Source of the DNA: Leishmania donovani
Lineage: Eukaryota > Euglenozoa > Kinetoplastea > Trypanosomatida > Trypanosomatidae
NCBI RefSeq assembly: GCF_000227135.1
Contig: NC_018243.1
Span: 455,372 to 519,371, forward strand
Direction: 5' to 3'
Length of the DNA: 64,000 nt
How positions within the stretch are numbered: the first letter of the stretch is position 1; every line of letters begins with the position of its first letter. Under the pieces are notes generated by a model, which saw only the letters and a list, made by a program, of their open reading frames with translations, did not search any database and was not told the origin of the DNA. The position numbers were made by a program, and so were the translations under genes. Shown one piece after another: positions 47,001-56,400 of the stretch.

Positions 47001-49646
47001 TGTATCGACGCATGCCTGGGCCCACTGCAGCAGCGTCGGCAGTGCTACCAGTGTGTGCGGTGGATGCCGGACCACCGACTCTTCGCTTGCCGTTGATAGG
47101 GGCGATGTCGCTGCAGAGCAGCCCAGATTAGCCTGCGACATGTTGGGCGACAGTGCCGAGGAGCTTCGGTCATCACCGCCAGAGGTGGTGCTCACCGCCA
47201 CCGAGAGGCCGTTCAAGGCGTGCGCCTCGTCCAGCACTGGCGGAGCTTCAGGCAGCAGCAGCGAGCGCAGCATGAGCGATCCAACACGGTCGATCTCGCG
47301 GACGTGTTGCAGCAGCTTTTTGTACACCTGCTCCCGCTGCACAGTGACCCCCTCGACAGCGTCGCGCTCCTCATCTTGGCGGTGCAGGGTGTTCTGAAGG
47401 ACTGCGCAGGAGGCCTGCATCGATGCAGACTCGTTCTCCAGCCGCTCAATGTCGGCGCGCTTCTTCGCCAGGAGGGCCTTTGCCAAGCTGTCGGCCTCGG
47501 CAATCTGCAGCGTCAGTGCCCCGTATCCACACCAGCGTCGCAGGGCAATACGCACCCACTCGCACGTCCAACGCTCCGCCCAGCGGGCGCGCTGACGCTG
47601 TTCCTGCACCTTTCTCTCGTGGCACAAGCGCTTCCACGCGCGCAGCACCGCATGCATGAGGCACCGCATCCAGTGCCGGTGCGTGCATTCGATCAGACGT
47701 GGTACGTTGCGCTGATGCAGCTCGAGAGACCGCACCTCGTGGGCGAGCTCCACGGTCGTTCGTGCGGCGTCGTAGTGCGCGGCAACATACGTCATTCGTG
47801 TGAAGCTCGGGTACAGCAGTTCGTACAGATCGGCGGCGTTGCCGAGGCCGTCATCGATGTGGCAGGGTAAGCGGTTTCCGCGGTGCACCTCACCGCATAG
47901 CCACGAGGCCGACTCATGCCCCGTCACAGCAGGCGGCAACCCGGCGGCGGCAGCCACCGTCTCCCTGTCACCACCATCCCCGCCATCCTTTCGGTCCAGC
48001 TCGAGAGCGTTGAGGAGTTCCTCGTCTTGCACGCTGCCGCCCAGAATGGCGCGGTTTGTCGGGGTGTCGGACACGAGCGTGAACTCGACCAGCATGCGGA
48101 TGTACGGGCTGAGGCTCTGCTGGTGCCGCGGGAGACCGTCGACGAGGGAGCTGAGGAGGTACGTCGCCACCACCGCGCGCTCGCAGAGGGGGCGGAGGTG
48201 GCCCCCGCTGACGACGCTGCCGACTTCGTCGTCGCACATGTCTGGGGTGAAGTGCTCCAAGCGGTCAAACACGCCGCCGAAAGGCCCCGTTGCTGTCACG
48301 GTGCCGAGCAGGCGCTGAATTAAGAAGTGCGCCAAGCGCTTACCCTGCTCACCACGAATGCGCTCGCTGTCAAGCACCAGTTTCCACCGCGCCGCCGCCC
48401 TCACTTTGGTGCTGTCTGGAGAAGCTGCTGCGCTCGCAGCAAGCGGTGCGGTGGGTACGCACGACGTCGTTTTTAAACACCTTTGCCGCCCTTGTCCTCG
48501 GTGGGGCTCAGACACGTCGACAACGTGTTCTGTGGTGGAGGGCACGCACGTGGTCGTGCCCCCCGTCCAACCCCACAGCCGCTGCTGGAGACTCGTCAGT
48601 GAACCTACGGTGGCTTCGCCCTCACTCGGCGGCGAAGCGTTGTCGCTCAGCCGGCTGCCGCTGGAGTGCGGACTGGCAGCGCGCACGAGCGCTCCAGTAG
48701 CAGCCTCATGCTCAAGGATGGAAACTTCGGCGACAGCCGCGTTGACCGGCAGAGGCGCCGACAGCGTTGCCGGAGCCCGGGAAGAGGAGCGAGAACTGCG
48801 CCCCCTGCACAGTAAACTCCCTAGCGCAGGCGCAGAGCTGTCTACACTCACTTGCCGTTCAGACGAGAGCGAGACAGACCGCCCCAACGCTGATCCCCTC
48901 GCCAAACGCACGGCCGACGCGGCAGTGCCGTCCTTCTCCCCTTCGTGCTCTACTCCTTTTGCGCCGGTCAGTGGCAGCAGGCGGCGGTGCCGCGCCGTGG
49001 CTAGCACGCTCGCCCGCGCCTCCGCACTGTCTCGTCGTCGAGACAGGCGCGCCTTGCTCGACTGCGCTGTCGCCGCCGCTGCTGCTGCGGGTGCGGGTGC
49101 GGCACGCTGAGCGGGTGGCTGCGGCGGCCTTCGTGCCGTGAGGGAGTGCGTGCGGAGCGGCACAACCGCCACGTCTGCGGTTGTTGCTGCTACTGGTGCA
49201 GAAGCGGCACACGTCTTCCTGGCAAAGAAGGAGTTGTTGGGAACCAGCATGATGGTTGGTGAGGATGGCGCCGCCGTTAGTACCGCCACCCTGCGCCACG
49301 ACAGCGAGTCTGAGCGGGGCGTCGACGAGGAGGGCTGTGCCAGGGACGACGCCGCTGGCGTGGCGCGCATCTCCGTGGTCGCATTGGCCGAGTATAGTGT
49401 AGAGATGCACTCGCTCTGTGGGGACCCTGCGCTCTTCTCGGTCTCCGAGTGGTGCGACGAACACGTGGCACCGACGCCGGTGCCATCGCAGGCACCCCGC
49501 GACGCCCGCTCGTTGCCGATCAGACAATCTGAAGGAGAGAAGAGTTGCGAACGCGACGGCGACGGCGACAACGTGAATGCTGGGCTTGTCGCCTCACCGA
49601 CATTGGCTTGGATGGGAGGCAGCCGCTGCCTCGTGCTTGAATGCAT
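44022..49646 (-). CDS. 1874-aa coiled-coil protein with Sfi1-like Trp/Arg helices
   Basis: The first 410 residues are Ser/Ala/Thr-rich and disordered. An ordered helical domain follows at about 415-650 (KRLAHFLIQRLLGTV; LYELLYPSFTRMTYVAAHYD). At about 655-720 tandem Trp/Arg/Leu helices (HWMRCLMHAVLRAWKRL; ERWTCEWVRIALRRW) resemble Sfi1/centrin-binding repeats, then a coiled coil runs to about 780. After more linkers the C-terminal third has several helical blocks (VVERYAPSLDLVFHQYA; NHDALLTVFNTYQQP; EVLFFAEFLQLLCAIAAYA near 1840) whose spacing resembles degenerate EF-hand-like units of flagellar proteins. A basal-body or axonemal role is a guess from this pattern. No enzyme motif is visible. 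The ATG at 49646 follows a short CT-rich leader. Confidence 0.78.
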   Translation of the reverse strand: MHSSTRQRLPPIQANVGEATSPAFTLSPSPSRSQLFSPSDCLIGNERASRGACDGTGVGATCSSHHSETEKSAGSPQSECISTLYSANATTEMRATPAASSLAQPSSSTPRSDSLSWRRVAVLTAAPSSPTIMLVPNNSFFARKTCAASAPVAATTADVAVVPLRTHSLTARRPPQPPAQRAAPAPAAAAAATAQSSKARLSRRRDSAEARASVLATARHRRLLPLTGAKGVEHEGEKDGTAASAVRLARGSALGRSVSLSSERQVSVDSSAPALGSLLCRGRSSRSSSRAPATLSAPLPVNAAVAEVSILEHEAATGALVRAASPHSSGSRLSDNASPPSEGEATVGSLTSLQQRLWGWTGGTTTCVPSTTEHVVDVSEPHRGQGRQRCLKTTSCVPTAPLAASAAASPDSTKVRAAARWKLVLDSERIRGEQGKRLAHFLIQRLLGTVTATGPFGGVFDRLEHFTPDMCDDEVGSVVSGGHLRPLCERAVVATYLLSSLVDGLPRHQQSLSPYIRMLVEFTLVSDTPTNRAILGGSVQDEELLNALELDRKDGGDGGDRETVAAAAGLPPAVTGHESASWLCGEVHRGNRLPCHIDDGLGNAADLYELLYPSFTRMTYVAAHYDAARTTVELAHEVRSLELHQRNVPRLIECTHRHWMRCLMHAVLRAWKRLCHERKVQEQRQRARWAERWTCEWVRIALRRWCGYGALTLQIAEADSLAKALLAKKRADIERLENESASMQASCAVLQNTLHRQDEERDAVEGVTVQREQVYKKLLQHVREIDRVGSLMLRSLLLPEAPPVLDEAHALNGLSVAVSTTSGGDDRSSSALSPNMSQANLGCSAATSPLSTASEESVVRHPPHTLVALPTLLQWAQACVDTVQTEYVSFFPDDEGEDDDDDVAEVAAEGSGKGVTTGQKPEEAKDVVRESVGLRDKCITSASPRLQAKRDSATPDAPSTSEMPVPRATSTDRASNASKKEVTRGPLTGLEMLLNPAAAEVSASRTRSIAASDTVLVPLHMILLLMRGCCGAEDGSRVAGHDRHDALATTTTTSVAITGAADASLTDRGGAATVTVPSWDLVRTIELADRVILDECHTLLRKAEQLADIDGGCGSAAVASAAHEERRPPTPSTSGEASNGLVSVSASGVSIMYSLSSSTRKNLQQVCRVVVDTYEQLTGTACIVTADQLFERSRGTLLVLIAALMRYYTSWSTRHRQQLAPLSIKGKRTNLPASTAAAHEGKRHRLNDEWSHPPHSHRGWLEQVRRQAQWIALSFSALHDAVRFAKRSVSVLSIIEQERVARLLQRISLTEFIDILCQSPDHTMQSYVDIIGVVERYAPSLDLVFHQYAVPLAQLCASSEATTNTPTQCGDVKDDGDAYITGNTVWSLLCLTCLAGKAPRLSGASSKGRASLASLKLAIPSPPLPATLHRPAVFSLIEHVAQGSVASTGMQRPRSSMRSFSGVTASLPTASSIASSPEKTMLPPRTKFARAVSVSRKGRPIPCYARALRDDRHVDLRPDTGAVCVNYVQFVKLVIRLAHAWQCQQQQQPLMAKEKALHRAETGEEGGKRAIRSLMGMSSSSPLTGAAASARSSLASSTVDNNGYSDQVHYEAIDYASPLCPSYFDTFLGGLLLPRLLGANRWIGAAQRAFWRKPVLELLAQNHDALLTVFNTYQQPCESRGVRAALPPPFSAILASQVFTKTVDTEQHSTTSLVADGGHRLSHVEYPSLVHAISGNSQIGGTATGTWPTGKKGSDELPIKPDFNQRRFPSSRSHPGSVSGARDVGIVSVLRWKNVKEMAKDLEWHREARLTETGIQHCFDHVVADSAREGEVLFFAEFLQLLCAIAAYAAPDPTVPLEVKLHSFLQIRVLALLE

Positions 49647-50402
49647 TCTTGCGTGTGTGCTAAGGTGAAGGGGCTGAGGAGCACGCGAGAGGGGGGAGAT
49701 GTATTTACAACGTCCACCGTTCGAGGTGTACTAGCAAGCGGAGACACACACACACACACCGGGGGAGTGGGAAGGGGGGAGGGGGCGACCGCCGTGTGAG
49801 TAAGTGTCTCTCCGTGTGCGCGTCGAGGTGTGCCGTTGCCCCATCAAGGGCAAGCAAAGGATACAGATAAGAGCTCGAGGGAGAAGACGTGAAAGTGCAG
49901 AGAAGGTGAGTGTGGGAGGGAGATTTGCAGGCAAGCGCGTCTCCGTGCACGGGCCGCGCATCCACCAGCCGACGGGAAGCGATACATTGGGCCGCAGTTT
50001 CTTTCGCAGCGACGCTCGAGGAGCCGCCACCATACACCTAAGCCGCCCCTTCTTCTTTCATCGCCGCATTCTTAGTGTGCCGTACAGAGACATCCGCAGA
50101 CGCATGCAAGGAGACAGAAGAACGGATGAAAACTCACAAGACGTGCCGCGGCCCTACTTGTCCTTGTTCTTGGGTGCTAGCGAGTTGCCCCGTGGGGAGC
50201 AACTCCTATGCGACATCTTCGACACCGACCCCTTTCTTTTTCTGGTTCTGCGGTTCGGTGTCCGCAGGGCCGTTGCCACTCGGTCTCCGTCTGACGTCCC
50301 GCGCATATCGAGTGCGTGCGTGTACAGCATCCCGCCCTTGCCCAGCTGCACACGTCTCTCTCTTTGCTGGCCTCTCCCCACCCCACGACTCGAACCAAAC
50401 GA
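49647..50402. other. Intergenic spacer between the 1874-aa gene and the 2233-aa acylated protein
   Basis: No gene is supported. It carries a short AC repeat (49744-49759). A plus-strand frame at 49804-50406 is low in conserved features and overlaps the stop of the neighbouring gene. Confidence 0.6.
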
Positions 50403-53400
50403 CTAGTACTCCAACACAATCTGCCGCGGCGGCTGCGGAGGCGGTGACGAGGGTGATTGGCTTCCGCCATTCTGCTTCATCACCTTATGATGGGCCTCCA
50501 TCTGGAGTTGGTTGTAGTGCTTGACCGACTTGCGCAGAGCCTCCCAGATGTCGCCTGCCCGCTCGCGCAGCGCGGCCACCTCGCTCTGCAGAGCCACCTG
50601 CTCATCTTCCGCCGTCCGCAGCCCACGAGCAAAACCGCTGCCAGGCAAGTGGCGTGGCGGCGGGGACGGCGGTGGGCTCTGCCACAGCCGAGACGGCGCC
50701 CCCAGCTGACCGACGGCCTCTTGCAGGCGCTGCTGTGGGTCAGGTTCCGCGTAGAAGCGCGCATCGTCGGTATCGTTTTCGGTAGCCGTTGTGGCTTCCC
50801 CGACTGCATCGCAGCGGTGCACCAGCAGCTCGTAGAAGGGTCGCTCCTCGACGTCGTTACCGTTGCGCACCCACGCACGGTGGCGCTGCACGCGATGCTG
50901 GTGCGTCTGCACGACCTCAATCGCTCGAGCCGCGCCATCGCCTCCTCCGCTGATTGACACACCTGCAGAAGCCTCACCAGTACATGGGGTGGGCGCGGCG
51001 ACGGGGCGCACAGCTGCGAAGGTGCTGTTCGAGTTGCACCTGTGCCGATCCGGCGAGCGCGCCGCCTCACCCATGTCTGCCGACGCTGCTGCGGGTAAGG
51101 ACATGATCACCAAGGACGATGTCTGCCGAAGCGTGCCGCCGGCCTTTCGCTCTGACATGGAGGACGACCACGCAGTCCCGTCCTCGTCTAGCTGCAGTGA
51201 ACCGTTGGTGCAGATCAGTTGGCCTTCGTCGTAGGCGGTGTTGTGGTGCGTCGTGCTGGTGCCAAGGCCGCTGCTGTCCGACCTCTGCGCGGAGCTGTGC
51301 ATATCTCGGTCGGACCCTAGCCGCGAGCCTGGGCATACGACGAAGTTGTCCAGCACCATGGAGCGGGACTTGAGCAGGAGCTGCGTGTCGTCATGCTCGT
51401 CGCGGAAGCGTGAGATTGCCCCGGCGAAGAAGGAGGCAAGGTATGTGAAGGGGGTGCGGTCTCTGCCGTGGCTGCGAACGCGGCCAGCACCGCTGCCGCT
51501 GGCGGCGGCGCTGATTTCACCCGTTGGCAGCCCGCGAAGCACTACGCGGAACGTCGGGACCCTCATGTTCGCCGCCACGGAGCACAGCAGCAACCACAGC
51601 GTGTCACGGGCCTCCTCGGGTGTGATGACGAACGGTGGACACCCCGGGCCAAAGCCGCTGGTCATCTGATCTAGCTCCGTCGTGAAGTTCAAGTTGCTGC
51701 TGCCTCGGTTGGCGTCGGCGCTGCGACCTTTGTTGTTGCCACGCTTGGACTTGCGGGATCGGCCGGCCAGCAGGCGCGGCTTCCTGGGCCGTGCTGCCGT
51801 TTTGTCTGCGAGGTCCGCGTAAAGACCGTAGTTGTTCGGCAGCGTCGCAGTCGTCTGGGGAGATCCGAGCAGCTTGTCGGCCCGTATGATCAGTTCCTCC
51901 AGAGGCCCTGACGCGTACTGGTGGTACAGCAGGCCTGCAACAAGACCGAGGCGTGGGATATCTACCCAGGTCAGCTCCGCCGCTATTTCGACCGTGCGGA
52001 TGCGATTTGCCGGGGCCGTCCAGACGGCGACCAGCATCGGCAGCCAGCTCGGCTGCTGAAGAAAGAGGCGGCCATGCGGCATGTCCTCTGGTTCGTAGAT
52101 GGCCGTCTTCAAGTACAGCAGCACCCCGTCGAGCTCCTGCGGGGCGGTGTGCGGCAGCAGAATACGGTTGAGGGAGCGAAGCAAGTCTTCCCGCTGCTTC
52201 GCTGCGTCCTCGGCGTCGCGGCGTGCCTGGCGCAGCTCTTCGAGCTCCTGCTGCTGCGCCTTCACCTCCAGCATGGCCATGTGCCACATCTCTTCTTCCT
52301 CGTTCTCGGTGGCCCGGTACGCCGTTGGGGTTTCGGCGCTGTTCACCGTGATTCCCGTGCTGAGCACGCTCGCACCGGGCGATGACGGAGAGTCGCACGC
52401 GCGCTGCTCACTCTCCACGAAATGCGTGACGGACATCCGCGCGTGCTTGACCAGCGCCGGTGCCCTCTTGACGGCCCCTACCGCCTTTCTGCGCGTTGAA
52501 GTGGCTGTGACACCTCTGAGCTTGGTCGCCATAGCAACGATGGTCGCCGCAGAGGTGCCCTTCGGCGCTGTCGTGTTCGTGGGGGTTGCGATTATTTTGG
52601 CCCTTCCTGCCTTCGGCGGCAGCGGCAACGGCAGCGAAGGGGCCGCCGCCGCTGCCGATACGGTTGACGGCGCTGCCGTGACCTTGTCTCTGTGTGCCAG
52701 TGGCGTCTCTGCCCCTCTGCTGTTCACGCCGCTGTTCGCCATAGTGAGGTGAGTCTTGGGCTCGCGGGGGGAGTGCGGCGAGCGGAACGCTACCTTAGAG
52801 ACCTCCTGTACCGCATCCGGACCTATCTTCTTGCCTGAGGCCACAGCCGCCGCCGAGCTCTCCGGGCCCACCGTGGAGGCCATGACACTCGGCTCGGCGC
52901 TGGCCGCCTCGACAGGGGCGTTATCAAAGGTAAGAGCGCTCAGCGTGGGCAGCGCGGCAACGCAGCTGACCGCCGTGAGCAGCGGAGTCGGCGGCACCGA
53001 TGTCCTGAGCGTGCCCTTGCCCCCGGCAACTGGCATCAACGGTGACGGCGCCGACGTGGACCTGCTCAGGCGGCTGTGCGAGAAGTTCTGGAATGTAGAC
53101 TGGTGCAGCCTGTTGCCCGGCAGGCACGGCGTGTTGCAGCTGCTGGTCACCAGGCTGCTCAGGTTTCCTTGGAAGTCGTTCGTGCCGGCCTTCGTCGCGG
53201 CTGGAGAGCTGGGGAAGGAGAAGGACGATGATGACGTAGGGCTGCCCTGATCGCAGCCCGCGTCGTTGCGGCGCGATTGCGGTCGTGTGCCGCTCCTGGG
53301 AGAGAGCGGCGAGTTGCACTGCGTAGCGGGGCGGGTGCTGACCGATTTCCTGTTAGTCGCGCGGTTGGGCTCCGCCTTGTTACCCTTCGATCCGCACTGC

Positions 53401-56400
53401 AGCGTCCGCGGAGCGCCCTCAGTGCCTTCGTTGGCAGCGCCGGATGGCTTGCCGACGACGCGCTTGCGCTTCGTGCCGCAGATCTTGCCCCTGACGCTGT
53501 CGCACTGGTCCTTCTCTGTATCGATGGAGCTCGGAGCGTGGCTGCTCTGCCGGTCGCCGCCCGATTTCGCCTCCGACGCCGTACAGCAGCTGCTCACGCT
53601 GTCCGCTAAGTGGGTTGCCTCGCCTTTCAACGCTTCCGGACTTTGACTTTTAGTACCGAGCCCGACACACGTGTCCTCACCAGGTTTCTTGAGCGACGGC
53701 TGGTTACCGTCTGCGCCGCTGGCACCTTGCTCATCCAGCGCCATGTTGCTGCTCCTGTGCATGTTGGCGGGCGAATGTGACGCGGCACCGGGATGACTGG
53801 CGTGGTGCTCGTCCGCTGTGAACAGAGGAGTGCTGGGCTTCGATGCGTAAAAGCGGTTGAACTTTGGAATCCGCGGCGCGGGCTGCGGATGGGTGGCGTC
53901 GACGGCGGCAGCAGCCGGCACTGTGACGGCCGGGCTGCCGCCTTCGAAGAAGAGGTAGTCGACGTCGTCGCCGACCTCCTCGCTTGGTGTGTCGTCGTCA
54001 TGATGGAGGGCGCCGAGGGCGGTCGTCTGCAACACCGGCGCGATGCCGGCGTATTTCTGCAGGAACAATGCTATCGGCTGCGCAAATTCGGGATTTGAGA
54101 GTAGGTGCAGGGCCCAGGTGCGCAGTACGGCTGCGATGACGGGCAGTGTCACCCACACGGAGGCCACGCGCGAAAAGGATGGCGAGACGTCCGGGTCAGC
54201 TGCGAGGCTGTTGCCATGACAGGTGTGCTTCGACTCGAAGCAGTCAACGGAGCTGCCCGCCACCCCGCCAGGCCCGGCCGCAGCACCTCTCGCTGCGGTG
54301 ACGTCGCCTGACCGTATGGGCCGGTTCAGCGTCACAATCTCTTCGCGCACCTCGACATCGTCGAGGTAGTAGGATATCTCTTGCAGCTCCACCGCATCGC
54401 GCATGGGGCGGCCACCGACGCGGCGGCAGATACGGTACCGGTGACTATTCTGTTCCTCAGCCTGCTGCTGCTGCGGTGATGTTGCCTGCCGCACCTTGTT
54501 GCCATTTCCTTGAAAGACTTTAAGGTGCTTGCGCACGTCGCCGACGACGCCGCTCAACGTGCGGCCCTCCGTCCACGTCATGCCGGCCAGCAGTGTCTGC
54601 AACTCCCTCACCGCCGTGAACGACGAGGCTTCCACAAACATGATGCCGCCGTACATGACGTCCGTCACGACACCCTCACCGTATGTGTGCCGAGATGACT
54701 TCTTCGAGTCATCCATGTCGATAGGATACCGGATATAGCGGTGCTCCTGCCAGCGGAAGGGGTCGATAGAGACGCTGAAGCTGCTCACGCTGAAGGCGAC
54801 CAGCACGCTTCCGTCCGATCCGGCACGTGTGAAGGCACCATGCGGTGCGCCGGAGGGGCCTGGCGACGCCGCCGGGCTGCCGTCGCCGTCACGAGAGGTC
54901 TTCGGAGCGGCTGCGGATGCTGAGTAGCTACTCGAGCGACCGACGCCGCTCAGCTGAGGTGGCGGTAGCGCCCCCATCAGCGATGGCAGACGCGAACTCG
55001 GAATACAGAGCGCGAGCGCCAGCACGCTGTCTTCCGGGAACTTGGCAGCTGCAAAGGCTCCGGCCTCGCCGCTGCCGTTCTTGTCGGGGCGGTGGGCGCG
55101 GTTGCGCGGAGGGCTGAGAAGAGAGTTGCTGAGGTGGCTGCCAGAGCCGTCGCCGGCGCCGCGCAGCTTGTCTGATTGGGACAAGAAAGAGTTGCTCAGA
55201 CTGCCGCTGCCGCGCGAGAAGCTGCCGTTCTCTATGTAGGACAAGACATACTGACTGAACGAGTGCCGCAACAGCATCTCTGCGATGGCGCCGCCGTCCT
55301 CACCAGTGACATGCAGCATGTGATTCGTGGAGGCTGAGGGTGACAGACGGCTGTGTTGCATGTCGGGTTGTCTTGGACCGGTGCCGCTCGCCTGCTGCAG
55401 CAGCTCTGCGTGGCCTACGTTGAGCGTCATGCCCTGCGTCATGGCCACGGCGCGGATAAGCGTGTGCAGGGTAGTGTGGAAGAACTCGACTCGATTCCAT
55501 CGCATGGCCACTACTCCAGGTGCCGGCTCGAGGTTCCGCTTGCGCAGGAACTTGGTGGTCGGGTCTTCGCTGACCCCATCCGAGAGGCGGAAGGCGAAGC
55601 AGTCCTTGATCCCCATGAAGAGCGGGTTACGGCTGAGGAAGTCATTGTAGTACTGCTCGCGCTTTTCCATCGGCAGTGCGGAGATCTGCTCCGCTGTTAG
55701 AGACTGACGCGGGTTCGCGGCGCCGCTGTCCCCGTCGTTGGAGAGGCTATCGATGGCGCCACCGTAGACTGCCGGCGAGGAGGCCGCGGTGGCCGTGAAG
55801 GATTTGGCCTTGCCTCTCACCACAGCAGCGCCTGCTCGGTTCAGCGCCGGTGACGCGGTCGGCAGCGGAAACCCTGGGCCGCTCGCACCGGGCCATGCCG
55901 TAATCGGGGACGAGACGCCGCTGTTCATGCAGTAGGATGACACGATGCTCGCTCCTGCCTGGCTACCCAGGCCGCTGCCGTTGACAGGTGGGCACATTGT
56001 GTCGCAGCTGACGCCGCCAACGCTGAACCAGTGCGAGCGGCGTGGCACGCGACGCCCGCCGAAGCCAGCACCTCGTGGTGAGCACGGAATTGGCTGCGAC
56101 GGCGCGCTGCCTCCTGCGAAACCGGAAAAGTGTGCACTGGCGTGGCTCAGCGGCGACAAGGAGACGCGTGGTGAGACAGGCGTGAACTCGTCTCTCCCGG
56201 TCTCCGCCCCGGCCGGGTGCGAGGTGGTCATGCTGGCCGGATGCGTCTCCTCGGCAGCCCGCAGCGCCGCCTCCACGGCGTGCACGAAGGAGACTGGAAT
56301 CAGCTCCGGCCCGCGTCGGTCCCAGCACCGCCCGAGCAAGCCACGGTGCGTCACGTTGAAGCTGTCCATTGGCCTTACGGGGTCGAACTCCTCCAGTTGA

